This document shows positions 17,949 to 26,263 of a DNA stretch of 64,000 nt, piece by piece. The DNA is from Taibaiella helva. GTDB taxonomy: Bacteria > Bacteroidota > Bacteroidia > Chitinophagales > Chitinophagaceae. Position 1 is the first letter of the stretch. Each line of letters opens with the position of its first letter. Location: contig NZ_QUZZ01000002.1 in assembly GCF_003545695.1 (NCBI RefSeq), positions 1 through 64,000 of the forward strand, in the 5' to 3' direction. The notes beneath the pieces are model-generated. The model saw only the letters and a program-made list of their open reading frames with translations, did no database searches and was not told where the DNA came from. The translations under genes and the position numbers were made by a program.

Positions 17949-19430
17949 ATGTCCAAGACCTATACCAAAAGAGAATTCCTGAAGATGATGGGCCTGGGCC
18001 TGGCTTTTCTGCCTTTTATGAGTTGCTTCAGCCAGAGCAGCAGCGACAGCGAGCAGTCAGCAGAGGCTGGTCAGAAGAAGAAAGAAGGTAAGCCTGAAGA
18101 AGCCAAAGGCAGTGAGAGCAAGGTAAGCGATGAGGATATATTACTGCTGACCCGCGACGACCAGCGCTATGCCGGCTTCAACATGGCGTTCAACAAAAGA
18201 ATAAAGCATTTACCCAAATACATCGCTGTATGCCGTACGGAAAAGGGCGTGCAATATGCCATACAAAAAGCAAAAGCCGAAAGCCTGAAGGTGGCGGTAA
18301 AAAGCGGCGGGCACAGCTTTGAAGGCTTCTCTTCCAACGATGGCGGTATGGTCGTGAATGTGTCCCTGATGAAGAAGATCAGCTGGCTGGACAACGGCGA
18401 GGTGCTGATGCAGCCGGGATGCCTGCTCCAAGAGATACAGGGCGCGCTCTTTCCCCGTAAGCGGCTGCTGCCTTCGGGTTCCTGCGGTACGGTAGGTATC
18501 GCCGGCCTGACCCTCGGTGGCGGCTATGGCTTCTTCAGCCGTAAATACGGGCTTACCTGCGATAGCCTGCTGGAGCTGACACTGGTCGATGCTGATGGGA
18601 ATGTTCGTAGTACCAAAGATGATAAAGAATTGCTCTGGGCCTGCAAAGGTGGTGGCAATGGCAATTTCGGCGTGGTCACTTCCTTCCGCTTTAAGACCTA
18701 CGATATGCCGCCGACCTTTGACAGCTATGTGCTCAAGTTCCGCAACATGAACGTTGAACGGTTTGCAAGCTCGCTGAGCGCCTGGTTCGATGTCAGCGGG
18801 CAATTGCCCGAAGAAGCCTTTGCAGCCTATGTGCTGAATGGGAAAACCCTGACGGTGCTGATTACTGCTTATAAAAGCATTGCCGGCTTTGCGGATCGGA
18901 TCGCGCCGCTAACTGCGCTGGCCGACAGCACCAGCCCTACGCTCAATGCTGATCTGCCGAAAGCGATGAAGCGCTACTATGGACGTAAAGGACCTATCTA
19001 TTTCAAGAATGCGTCTTCAGGCCTTTACAAAGGCAAAGACGACATCCTTCAAATGAAAGATGAGCTGTTCAACCTCGTCGCGGGCCATCCCGGTATCGTG
19101 TTCCAGGTGAATACGCTGGGGGGCAGGATCGCCGATGCTGACTTAGAAAACGCTTCCAGCTATCCGCACCGCCAGCTGCCCTACCTGGGCGAGCTGCAGG
19201 CCTATTGGGAGCAGGAGAGCCAGGAAGCCGGGCTGGTCAAGGCTTTTGAAGAGATACAGACCTTATTCCATAATGCCGGTATCAAGGCGCATTACCGGAA
19301 TTATCCCGATATTAATTTCAAAGATTGGGAGAAGGCTTATTATGGCGATAACTACAGCCGTTTACAGGAAGTAAAGCGGAAGTACGATAAGGATGATCTT
19401 TTCCATTATCCCCAAAGCATCAGGGTCTGA
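17949..19430 (+). CDS. Exported FAD-linked oxidase, probable bicovalent flavin (BBE type)
   Basis: 493 aa. The N-terminus TKREFLKMMGLGLAFLPFMSC resembles a Tat-type signal (one R short of the twin) ending in a lipobox with C26, so the enzyme is likely an exported lipoprotein. A charged Lys/Glu linker (about 35-60) leads to the PCMH FAD domain. H122 in SGGHSFEGF and C179 in PSGSCGTVGIAGL sit at the two positions used for bicovalent FAD attachment in berberine-bridge-type oxidases. The C-terminal BBE segment ends YYGDNYSRLQEVKRKYD. The substrate, probably a sugar or an alcohol, is unknown. Confidence 0.85.
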   Translation: MSKTYTKREFLKMMGLGLAFLPFMSCFSQSSSDSEQSAEAGQKKKEGKPEEAKGSESKVSDEDILLLTRDDQRYAGFNMAFNKRIKHLPKYIAVCRTEKGVQYAIQKAKAESLKVAVKSGGHSFEGFSSNDGGMVVNVSLMKKISWLDNGEVLMQPGCLLQEIQGALFPRKRLLPSGSCGTVGIAGLTLGGGYGFFSRKYGLTCDSLLELTLVDADGNVRSTKDDKELLWACKGGGNGNFGVVTSFRFKTYDMPPTFDSYVLKFRNMNVERFASSLSAWFDVSGQLPEEAFAAYVLNGKTLTVLITAYKSIAGFADRIAPLTALADSTSPTLNADLPKAMKRYYGRKGPIYFKNASSGLYKGKDDILQMKDELFNLVAGHPGIVFQVNTLGGRIADADLENASSYPHRQLPYLGELQAYWEQESQEAGLVKAFEEIQTLFHNAGIKAHYRNYPDINFKDWEKAYYGDNYSRLQEVKRKYDKDDLFHYPQSIRV

Positions 19431-19459
19431 AATAAGTCACAAGAAACCTGCCCTAAATG

Positions 19460-19494
19460 CTCTAATATCTAACATCTAATCTCTAAAATCTAAC
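19460..19494. repeat. Degenerate TCTAAYA/ATCTAAT short tandem repeat
   Basis: Five imperfect copies of a 7-nt unit (TCTAATA, TCTAACA and variants) fill the space between two convergent genes. The same motif recurs at 43391-43437 and 53519-53566. Confidence 0.7.
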
Positions 19495-19495
19495 C

Positions 19496-20005
19496 TTACC
19501 CCTTTTTCCCCTGCTGCTCGCGGATCATGGCGCTGTAGCCCATGTGCCGGGAGAGCGCTGAAAGGCAGAGCGCGAGGCGCTTTACTTTGGTCGGCTCGGT
19601 CTTCGCATCATCTACCCATTTGCTGAAATAGCGCTGGTGCGATGGCGCCAGCGAACGAAAGTGGGCGAGGGCCTCCGGATCATCGGCCAGGCATTCCAGC
19701 AGCTCGGGAACAATTTCCTGCGGCCTGTCATCCTTTTCCAGGCTCACTTTCAGCATAGCGCCCCTGCGCTTGCCGATGCCTTTGCGCATAGCGGCATTGA
19801 TCGCCATTATAAAGCTGCCGTCGCCCATGGGCATTACCGCAACGCTGCTGATTGCAAAGTGGTCCAGCTTTCCTTTTACGCGGAAGGCTTTCTTATTGCC
19901 GGGAAAGAGCGCCTGCGCGATATCGGCTGGTATCTCTATATAGGTCCAGCCGGTTTTGTCGCCGGCGTCTGCAAACTGGTGTATGGTGGTGGTAAAGGTG
20001 GTCAT
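19496..20005 (-). CDS. YdeI/OmpD-associated family protein with DUF1905 domain
   Basis: 169 aa. The first ~90 residues match DUF1905 (GWTYIEIPADIAQALFPGNKKAFRVKGKLDH through GDGSFIMAINAAMRKGIGK). The C-terminal part matches the YdeI/OmpD-associated domain (FRSLAPSHQRYFSKWVDDAKTEPTKVKRL). The family is widespread; 'bacteriocin protection' is an old label with little evidence, and the biochemical role is open. Single gene, convergent with the oxidase at 17949-19430. Confidence 0.88.
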   Translation of the reverse strand: MTTFTTTIHQFADAGDKTGWTYIEIPADIAQALFPGNKKAFRVKGKLDHFAISSVAVMPMGDGSFIMAINAAMRKGIGKRRGAMLKVSLEKDDRPQEIVPELLECLADDPEALAHFRSLAPSHQRYFSKWVDDAKTEPTKVKRLALCLSALSRHMGYSAMIREQQGKKG

Positions 20006-20106
20006 ATGTATGGTCTTTCCAACAACTAAAATAGATTTTATTTTGATGATGTGCCGGTGCCGTGCGGATCAAATCAATCATGCTAATATTTGGTATCTTC
20101 AGGGGG

Positions 20107-20127
20107 GAGACGCGAGCATCGCGTCTC
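20107..20127. repeat. REP-like palindrome upstream of the RAYT transposase
   Basis: GAGACGCGA-GCA-TCGCGTCTC forms a 9-bp hairpin with a 3-nt loop, followed by TAC. It lies 31 nt before the transposase ATG. Its outer sequence (GAGACGC...GCGTCTC) recurs as a second palindrome inside the gene at 20303-20321. Confidence 0.75.
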
Positions 20128-20157
20128 TACAATGTATTTTGTAATTGGAAATACAAT

Positions 20158-20769
20158 ATGACATATCTTTATCAAAATAGATACAGGATTCCCTCAGCCC
20201 GGTTGTCGACATGGAATTATGGCAATGAGGGGATGTATTTTGTAACGATATGCACCGCGGGAAGACAACATTATTTCGGAGACATTATTATCCCTTCTGT
20301 AGAGACGCCATGCTGGCGTCTGGAAGATAAAGAGGATAGCATCACATCAGAAGAACAGGACAAGAGTATTCTCCCACGGCAGTACATGCAGCTGTCGGCG
20401 TTAGGGAGGATTGCCGAAGAAGAATGGTATAAAACGGTGGCATTAAGAAAGGATATGTGCCTTCAAACCGGCGAATTCGTTGTTATGCCAAATCATATAC
20501 ATGGTATCCTGGGGATCGGCCCTAACCAGTACAACGAGCATGTAGCGTTTAATCGCAATCGTTTCGGTCCACAATCTCATAACCTTGCTTCGGTGCTTCG
20601 TGGGTATAAGTCTGCAGTGACAAGCTATGCACTGGAGCATAGCATTTCTTTTCGCTGGCAAGCACGTTTTCACGATCATATTATCAGGTCTTACGAGGAA
20701 TATCAACGCATCAGTGCGTACATCCGCAATAACCCCGAAAACTGGCAAAAGGATAAATTTTATAAATAG
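20158..20769 (+). CDS. REP-associated tyrosine transposase (IS200-like, RAYT)
   Basis: 203 aa from the ATG at 20158 (MTYLYQNRYRIPSARLSTWNY); an upstream in-frame start would add an unrelated tail. The Y1 transposase fold is visible: GMYFVTICTAGRQHYFG, the HUH motif in MPNHIHGILG, WQARFHDHIIRSYEEY and the presumed nucleophilic Tyr in SAYIRNNPENW. RAYTs are single-copy proteins thought to mobilise REP hairpins, not themselves. A hairpin flanks it upstream and another lies within the frame around residues 49-55. The reading frame is intact and all key residues are present. Confidence 0.9.
   Translation: MTYLYQNRYRIPSARLSTWNYGNEGMYFVTICTAGRQHYFGDIIIPSVETPCWRLEDKEDSITSEEQDKSILPRQYMQLSALGRIAEEEWYKTVALRKDMCLQTGEFVVMPNHIHGILGIGPNQYNEHVAFNRNRFGPQSHNLASVLRGYKSAVTSYALEHSISFRWQARFHDHIIRSYEEYQRISAYIRNNPENWQKDKFYK
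20303..20321. repeat. REP-like palindrome inside the RAYT coding sequence
   Basis: AGACGCCA-TGC-TGGCGTCT, preceded by GTAG, forms an 8-bp hairpin translated in frame as part of VETPCWRLED. It resembles the upstream element at 20107-20127 in its outer bases. It lies between conserved blocks of the transposase, where a family-variable loop is expected. Confidence 0.7.
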
Positions 20770-20787
20770 GTTTCCCAGACATTCCGG

Positions 20788-22479
20788 TTACCGTACATAC
20801 CCATATTCCTGTTCCGGCTGTATTCCTTTCGCCTTGGCTTCTGCTTCTTGTGCCCGCAGCTCGACGCGCCGGATCTTGCCGCTGATCGTCTTGGGCAATT
20901 CGGTCACGAATTCCAGCAGGCGTGGCATTTTATAGGGCGCCAGGTTTTCTTTGGCAAAAGCAAAGAGGTCTCTGGCCAAGGCTTCATCGGCTTCATAGCC
21001 CGTATTAAGAACGATGAAGGCTTTCACCTCATAACCCTTGACGGCATGCGGGCTGCCGACAACCGCCGACTCCTGCACCGCATCGTGTTCCAGCAATACG
21101 CTTTCTACTTCAAAGGGCCCTACGCGATAGTCCGACGATTTGATCACATCATCATCGCGACCGACAAACCAGATATAGCCGTCTTCATCGCGGTAGGCCT
21201 TATCGCCGGTATAGTACAGCCCGTTACGGAATACTTCTTTTGCCTTCTCCGCATCGTCGAAATAGGTTTTGAAAATGCCGCTGGGCCTGCCGTTACCGGT
21301 ACGTACACAAATATTGCCCTCTTCGCCGTCGGGTAAAATATTACCATTCTCGTCGGCGATCACGACATCGTACAGGAAGGTGGGTTTGCCCATGGAGCCG
21401 AACTTAACCGGCTTGCCAGGCAGGTTTGCTACCATACAGGTGCTTTCAGTTTGACCAAAGCCATCGCGGATGAGCATGCCGGTACCTTCTTTCCATATTT
21501 CGATCACTTCGGGGTTCAGTGGCTCGCCTGCGGCCACACATTCCCTGAAACGGAAGCGGTAAGCTTTGAGGTCTTCCAGGATCAGCATACGCAGCACCGT
21601 GGGTGGCGCGCAGAAAGTGGTGATCCCATGCTGCTCGATCATGGCCAGCGTATCCCGGGCATTGAAACGGCCCTCCTGGTGATAGGCAAATATCGCAGCG
21701 CCAATACTCCAGGGCGCAAAAACACTGCTCCAGGCAAACTTGGCCCAGCCGGGCTGCGAGATGTTGTAATGAATATCATCCTGCCGCAGTCCGATCCAGG
21801 AAGCCGTGGTCAGGTGGCCGAAGGGATAGCTGAGCTGCGTATGGGTCACTACTTTGGGCATGCCGGTGGTACCCGACGTAAAGAAGAGAAACAGGGGGTC
21901 ATCGGCCAGCGTGGGCGCGGCTTCTGCCTCAATACTTTCCCGTGCAACATCTTCCAGCGAATACCAGCCTGGGCGTGTGCCTTCGGCAATCAGCTTGACC
22001 ACTACCTGCTGTCCCGACAGCTTTTCCGCTTCGTCGATCTTGGGTGCATTGGCGGCATCGGCAATTACTACTTTGGGCATCAGCTTACCGAAACGGTACA
22101 CGATGTCCTGCACGCCGAGTATGGTGGCAGCAGGTATCATACGGAATCCGCCTTTGATGGCCGCTACGATGGCCAGCCAGTTACTGTGCTGCAGGGCCAT
22201 CTGGGTCAGCATGATGTCGTGTTGAAGGATGCCTTTATTCCGCAGAAAATTCAGCAGCTGGTTGGACAGCATGCTGATATCCCGGAAAGAATAGCGTTGG
22301 GTCTGCCGGCCGTCGGTCCACAGCAGGGCTGTGGCATCGGGCGTCTCTTTTACGTGAATATTTTCAAATACTTCCCGCACCCAGTTAAAGGATGCCGGTG
22401 TGGTAAGCTCCAGCTGTGCCAGCGTTTCAAAATCTTTTGCGGCGATCAGCCGGCGTACTTCCCTGAATAATGACTCCAT
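20788..22479 (-). CDS. AMP-forming acyl-CoA synthetase
   Basis: 563 aa from the ATG at 22479. The ANL-superfamily motifs are complete: FFTSGTTGMPK (P-loop), the DGFGQTES adenylate block, YTGDKAYRDEDGYIWFVGRDDDVIKSSDYRVGP and the C-terminal PKTISGKIRR with the catalytic lysine. Overall it resembles medium-chain or acetyl-CoA synthetases that activate short or medium acids to CoA thioesters. It is the last gene of a minus-strand run headed by PaaK, so it may act in the same aromatic or short-acid catabolism. The exact acid cannot be read from the sequence. Confidence 0.9.
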   Translation of the reverse strand: MESLFREVRRLIAAKDFETLAQLELTTPASFNWVREVFENIHVKETPDATALLWTDGRQTQRYSFRDISMLSNQLLNFLRNKGILQHDIMLTQMALQHSNWLAIVAAIKGGFRMIPAATILGVQDIVYRFGKLMPKVVIADAANAPKIDEAEKLSGQQVVVKLIAEGTRPGWYSLEDVARESIEAEAAPTLADDPLFLFFTSGTTGMPKVVTHTQLSYPFGHLTTASWIGLRQDDIHYNISQPGWAKFAWSSVFAPWSIGAAIFAYHQEGRFNARDTLAMIEQHGITTFCAPPTVLRMLILEDLKAYRFRFRECVAAGEPLNPEVIEIWKEGTGMLIRDGFGQTESTCMVANLPGKPVKFGSMGKPTFLYDVVIADENGNILPDGEEGNICVRTGNGRPSGIFKTYFDDAEKAKEVFRNGLYYTGDKAYRDEDGYIWFVGRDDDVIKSSDYRVGPFEVESVLLEHDAVQESAVVGSPHAVKGYEVKAFIVLNTGYEADEALARDLFAFAKENLAPYKMPRLLEFVTELPKTISGKIRRVELRAQEAEAKAKGIQPEQEYGYVR

Positions 22480-22492
22480 GATCGCAGATAAT

Positions 22493-23302
22493 TTAAGATT
22501 CCGGTAAATGTTCCAGGCAGCCCTGCTGCTCCAGGAAGGTATAACAACGTTCGGCCAGCCACAGTTCGCTTTGTTTGTGCGGCGAATGGCCGGCATTGAC
22601 CACAATACAACGCTCTGCCGGACCCGATGCCTGCTGTACAATGCCATCTACCTGTGCCAGGGTACCATACTCGTCTTCGGCGCCCTGTATCACCAACACG
22701 GGGCAGGTGATCTGCGGCAGGAAATGTTCGATATTCCAGTCCCGGTATCCCGGGCTCAGCCAGGTTTCGGTCCAGGCATTAAACATGGCCGTGGTCTTGT
22801 CGCCGTGGTATTTTTCCAGCCGCTCTTTCAGCGAGGTGATGGCCCACTGTTCCTTTGCTCTTTCGATACCGTCGAGGGTAAGGTCTTCGACAAAAATGTG
22901 CGCTCCTTCTGTAATAACGGAATTAACCGCTGCCGGGTATTTTGCTGCTGCGAGGAGGGCTATGGTCCCGCCGTCGCTATGTCCGAAGAGAATAGGCTGT
23001 TTAATGGAACAGGCTTCCATTAAGGCGATCAGCAGCTCAGCTTCGGTCTCCATATAATCCGTTTGCCTTTGGTAATCCGGGGCAAAAGGGGAGGACAGGC
23101 CGTATCCCCGCCGGTCGTAGAGCAGCACAGAGCAGCCTGTGGCTTGCCCGAGTACAGAAGGAAAGCTGCGCCAAAGGCTGACGCTGCCCAGCGAATCGTG
23201 CAGGAACATGATCGTACCGCGGCTGTTCTCTGCAGGTTCGTAGGTTATGTTAAGATCGAAGTCGCCCAGGCGGATCTTCCTGTTCTGATAGGCAGTAGTC
23301 AT
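22493..23302 (-). CDS. Alpha/beta hydrolase
   Basis: 269 aa. The nucleophile elbow is GHSDGGT (Ser as nucleophile), the oxyanion region MFLHDSLGSVSLW, the acid region VLVIQGAEDEYG, and the catalytic His lies in NAGHSPHKQ. No signal peptide, so cytoplasmic. Its 3' end is 13 nt from the acyl-CoA synthetase start, which suggests co-transcription. Substrate unknown; an esterase or C-C hydrolase are both possible. Confidence 0.9.
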   Translation of the reverse strand: MTTAYQNRKIRLGDFDLNITYEPAENSRGTIMFLHDSLGSVSLWRSFPSVLGQATGCSVLLYDRRGYGLSSPFAPDYQRQTDYMETEAELLIALMEACSIKQPILFGHSDGGTIALLAAAKYPAAVNSVITEGAHIFVEDLTLDGIERAKEQWAITSLKERLEKYHGDKTTAMFNAWTETWLSPGYRDWNIEHFLPQITCPVLVIQGAEDEYGTLAQVDGIVQQASGPAERCIVVNAGHSPHKQSELWLAERCYTFLEQQGCLEHLPES

Positions 23303-23320
23303 GAAAATATGGGTAAAGGC

Positions 23321-23923
23321 TTATCGCTCGTTCCTGTCTTTATAAACATAAACCATCCTGCCTTTGATTCTTTTTTGTTTGTAGGTATAATAACAATCCT
23401 GGCCTGGCGGACAGGGCATTGTGCCCTCTCTTTCTATCAATACCAGCTTACCCTTTTGCCAGCTATAGGTCTCGGTCCAGTTCTCTACAGCGCTGGAATG
23501 AAAGCAGATACCGGTAATGCGATGGCGTTCCTTATCGACCCTGAGGCAGGCAACATCGCTCAGGTCCTCGTTATAGTCCAGTGTTTTCCGGGAAGGATTG
23601 TACAGGTACACTGCTTCAAAGCGCTGCACATTGCCGCTGACCGAAGGGAAGGAAAGATCGTCATAGCCATCGAAATTGATGTCCCATATAGAATAAGGTG
23701 CGCCATAGCTGGTATCGCCGAGCCGTATGCCGGCATCATAATCGGAAAGCGATTCGTCCAGGAGGCGTTTCCCGTCTGCATTCCGGGTAACGATAAGGTG
23801 AGCGCTGTCGTCGATGGCAACGGAGAACAGGCGGCCTTTTCCCCGGAATTGTTCATAACGCTGTTGGGACTGCACTTGCAGGGATAGTATAAGCAGCAAC
23901 AGCAGGAGCAGGTGTCTCATCAT
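23321..23923 (-). CDS. Secreted protein with FG-GAP/XAC2610-like domain
   Basis: 200 aa. A strongly hydrophobic signal peptide (RHLLLLLLLILSLQVQSQ) is followed by a beta-rich domain containing IWDINFDGYDDLSFP. That segment has the spacing of the Ca-binding loop of FG-GAP/integrin-like repeats (D-x-N-x-D-G-x-D-D). Similar XAC2610-type proteins are exported proteins of unknown role. Two cysteines (CPPGQDCYY) could form a disulfide. It sits in the PaaK/PaaI run without an obvious link to it. Confidence 0.75.
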   Translation of the reverse strand: MMRHLLLLLLLILSLQVQSQQRYEQFRGKGRLFSVAIDDSAHLIVTRNADGKRLLDESLSDYDAGIRLGDTSYGAPYSIWDINFDGYDDLSFPSVSGNVQRFEAVYLYNPSRKTLDYNEDLSDVACLRVDKERHRITGICFHSSAVENWTETYSWQKGKLVLIEREGTMPCPPGQDCYYTYKQKRIKGRMVYVYKDRNER

Positions 23924-23926
23924 GGA

Positions 23927-24361
23927 TTAGTTTACCGGGCCGGGCGTTACCTTAACAGAAGTGCGGTAGGCAGTGCCTTTAAACAGGCATACCAGCTCTC
24001 CTTTTTCGTTAGTTGTTCGGATGTCGTACAGGCCGGTCTTATTGCCCAGGTGCACTTCGCGCGCTTCGACAAATAGCTTATCGCCTGCAAGCGCCGGCCG
24101 GGTAAAGGTGATCGACACGTCGAGCGCAACCGTAATGAGGCCGTGGGAATTGCAGGCAAAGGCAAAGGCTGAATCGGAGGCAGAAAACAATACGCCACCG
24201 TGAATGCGTTCAAAGCCGTTGAGCATGTCCTCCCTCACCTGGTAGTGCAGGCGGCAATAGCCCTGGCCTACTTCATCTACCTGCAGGCCCAGCCAGGCCG
24301 TGAAGCGGTCGCGGGCGATCATGATATCCAGTACTTCCTGTGGTGTCAGCTGTGCTTCCAT
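23927..24361 (-). CDS. paaI: PaaI-family acyl-CoA thioesterase (hotdog fold)
   Basis: 144 aa. The hotdog signature FERIHGGVLFSASDSAFAFACNSHG, with conserved HGG and the downstream Asp, matches PaaI. VALDVSITFTRPALAGDKL is the second conserved strand pair. PaaI releases stalled hydroxyphenylacetyl-CoA-type thioesters during phenylacetate breakdown. Finding it 0.4 kb from PaaK supports that assignment, although no paaABCDE oxygenase genes are in the window. Confidence 0.88.
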   Translation of the reverse strand: MEAQLTPQEVLDIMIARDRFTAWLGLQVDEVGQGYCRLHYQVREDMLNGFERIHGGVLFSASDSAFAFACNSHGLITVALDVSITFTRPALAGDKLFVEAREVHLGNKTGLYDIRTTNEKGELVCLFKGTAYRTSVKVTPGPVN

Positions 24362-24369
24362 TTGTTGTG

Positions 24370-24732
24370 CTAAAGAGATAATGAAGTTTGTGTAAGAAAG
24401 GCTTCCAGCCTTGTTCTTGTAATAACCTGGTTGCCCTGGTAGAAGTCTTCATCGTCGAGCCGGGCGAGGGATGCGGTAGACTGGGCCGCCAGCCAGGCAA
24501 TAAAGTCCTGCTGACCGGGGAATGAAAGCTGAGGCTCCAGGTAGCCGTCCCAGATCTCGCCATAGCGATAACGATCTTCACTGTAGTCCATACCCATGCC
24601 ACAGTAGTCGCGATGGCCGTAGCCCAGGTAATGCCCCGAACGGAGCTTCACGGCAACAGCGGTTGCCAGCGCTGTACCGAAGGACGCTGTGTCGGCAGCC
24701 AGCGCTCGTAATGCTTCTTGTTCGTGGTACAT
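24370..24732 (-). CDS. Small protein of unknown function between paaI and paaK
   Basis: 120 aa, no signal peptide or membrane segment. The middle is rich in Tyr, Gly and Asp (SGHYLGYGHRDYCGMGMDY) and the C-terminus is acidic and helical. It starts 4 nt after the paaK stop and ends 8 nt before paaI, so it is almost surely co-transcribed with both. I do not recognise a family. The tight spacing suggests a part in the same CoA-thioester pathway, but this is only context. Confidence 0.75.
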   Translation of the reverse strand: MYHEQEALRALAADTASFGTALATAVAVKLRSGHYLGYGHRDYCGMGMDYSEDRYRYGEIWDGYLEPQLSFPGQQDFIAWLAAQSTASLARLDDEDFYQGNQVITRTRLEAFLTQTSLSL

Positions 24733-24736
24733 TATT

Positions 24737-26071
24737 TTAATGTTTTCTGAGGTCAGCGATACGATTGAGCTTTCCGCCTTCGCTGCGGGGAATAGCGCCC
24801 GGTTCGCTTAGGCTGGCATTCATCGAGAGCCCGATGTCGTCTTTGATCTTTTTCCTGAGGTGCGCCATAGCTGTACGTAGCCGTTCACATTCGAGCACCT
24901 CTGTGTGTTCGCGCGACAGGGCTTCGAACAGGCTCGCTTCGGCTTCTACCTTTACTTCCACTTCATCCATAGTGCCGTTGTGGGTGACCACCAACTGGTA
25001 ATTGGCGCTCAGTTCGGGAATGTGTTCCAGCACCGCTTCCACCTGTGTATGGAACAGGTTCACGCCCCTGATGATAAGCATATCGTCGGCACGGCCGGCA
25101 ATAGGCGCCATTTTGATATGGGTCCGTTTAGCACTTTTGTCGTAGTAAATGCTGGTAATGTCGTTGGTCCAGTAGCGCAGCAGGGGCATGGCCTCTTTGC
25201 TTAAGGTAGTAAATACCAGCACACCTTGCTCGCCGTAGGGCAGGGGCTCGCCGGTATCCTTGTCTACGACCTCCGGATAGAAGTGGTCTTCCCAGATGTA
25301 GCTGCCGCTGCCTTTTTCCTCGTAATCTTCCTGCGATACGCCGGGGCCTATGATCTCGCTCAGCCCGTAAATATTGGTAGCGGTCACGCCCAGGCCTTCT
25401 TCTACAGCAGCCCTGATGCTTTCGGTCCAGGGTTCTGCGCCCAGCACGGCGTACTTCAGGTTGATGCGGCTGCGGTCGATCGCTTTTTTCCGGATCTCTT
25501 CGGCGAGCGTTAAAGCGTAAGACGGTGTGCAGCAGATCACTTCGCTCTGGAAGTCCTGCATCAGCATCAATTGTTTTTCGGTTCCGCCGCCGGAGATCGG
25601 CAATACAGTCATGCCCAGCTTTTCGGCGCCGTAGTGCAGGCCGAGGCCACCGGTAAACAAGCCATAGCCATAGGCATTCTGCAGCAGCATACCGGGCCTG
25701 CAGCCGGCTGCAGACAGGGAACGGGCTACGACCTCGGCAAAGAGGTCTACATCATTGAGTGTATAGCCGACCACGATGGGCTTACCCGTGGTGCCGCTGC
25801 TGCAGTGCAGGCGGGCTACTTCGCTGCGTGAGCAGGTAAATAAGCCAAAGGGATATTGCTGGCGCAGGGCGTCCTTTTTGGTGAAAGGCAGCTTATATAA
25901 GTCTTCTGTCGTCCGGATATCGCCGGGAACCAGTCCCTGCGCAGTCATCAGCTCCCGGTAGAAGGCAACCCTGTTGTACAGGAGGTTGACCTTATCCTGC
26001 AACCGTTCGTTCTGCAGCCGGCGGAGCTGGCTGAGGCTCATGGTCTCTGCTTCTCTATTGAAAAAGGACAT
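24737..26071 (-). CDS. paaK: Phenylacetate-CoA ligase PaaK
   Basis: 444 aa. PaaK activates phenylacetate with ATP and CoA. The motifs are typical: LHCSSGTTGKPIVVGYT (P-loop), the AYGYGLFTGGLGLHYGAEKLG block, EPWTESIRAAVEEGLGV, NIYGLSEIIGPGVSQED and the C-terminal GRADDMLIIRGVNLFHTQVE. The N-terminal family sequence SLSQLRRLQNERLQDKVN is also present. It heads a minus-strand run of six closely spaced genes. Related ligases activate other aryl acids, so strict phenylacetate specificity is likely but not proven. Confidence 0.92.
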   Translation of the reverse strand: MSFFNREAETMSLSQLRRLQNERLQDKVNLLYNRVAFYRELMTAQGLVPGDIRTTEDLYKLPFTKKDALRQQYPFGLFTCSRSEVARLHCSSGTTGKPIVVGYTLNDVDLFAEVVARSLSAAGCRPGMLLQNAYGYGLFTGGLGLHYGAEKLGMTVLPISGGGTEKQLMLMQDFQSEVICCTPSYALTLAEEIRKKAIDRSRINLKYAVLGAEPWTESIRAAVEEGLGVTATNIYGLSEIIGPGVSQEDYEEKGSGSYIWEDHFYPEVVDKDTGEPLPYGEQGVLVFTTLSKEAMPLLRYWTNDITSIYYDKSAKRTHIKMAPIAGRADDMLIIRGVNLFHTQVEAVLEHIPELSANYQLVVTHNGTMDEVEVKVEAEASLFEALSREHTEVLECERLRTAMAHLRKKIKDDIGLSMNASLSEPGAIPRSEGGKLNRIADLRKH

Positions 26072-26207
26072 GTAAAAGCTTTTGTTGCCTAAAGTTAACG
26101 GAAAACGCAGGACGATCCTGCCTTCTTTTGTGTAAAGAAGAAGGACATGCCTATTATTTGATTTTTGTTAAGTAAAAAAAATCCTGATGATCAGGAACCT
26201 GCTGATA

Positions 26208-26243
26208 GCAAAAGGGCTGCTCCAAACGGAACAGCCCTTTTGC
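26208..26243. terminator. Intrinsic terminator after the 1806-aa T9SS gene
   Basis: The stem GCAAAAGGGCTG/CAGCCCTTTTGC with a short loop ends the minus-strand giant gene and has A/T tracts on both sides. It is 20 nt past the stop at 26264. Confidence 0.88.
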
Positions 26244-26263
26244 GGGGTGCCGGTTTCCCGGAG

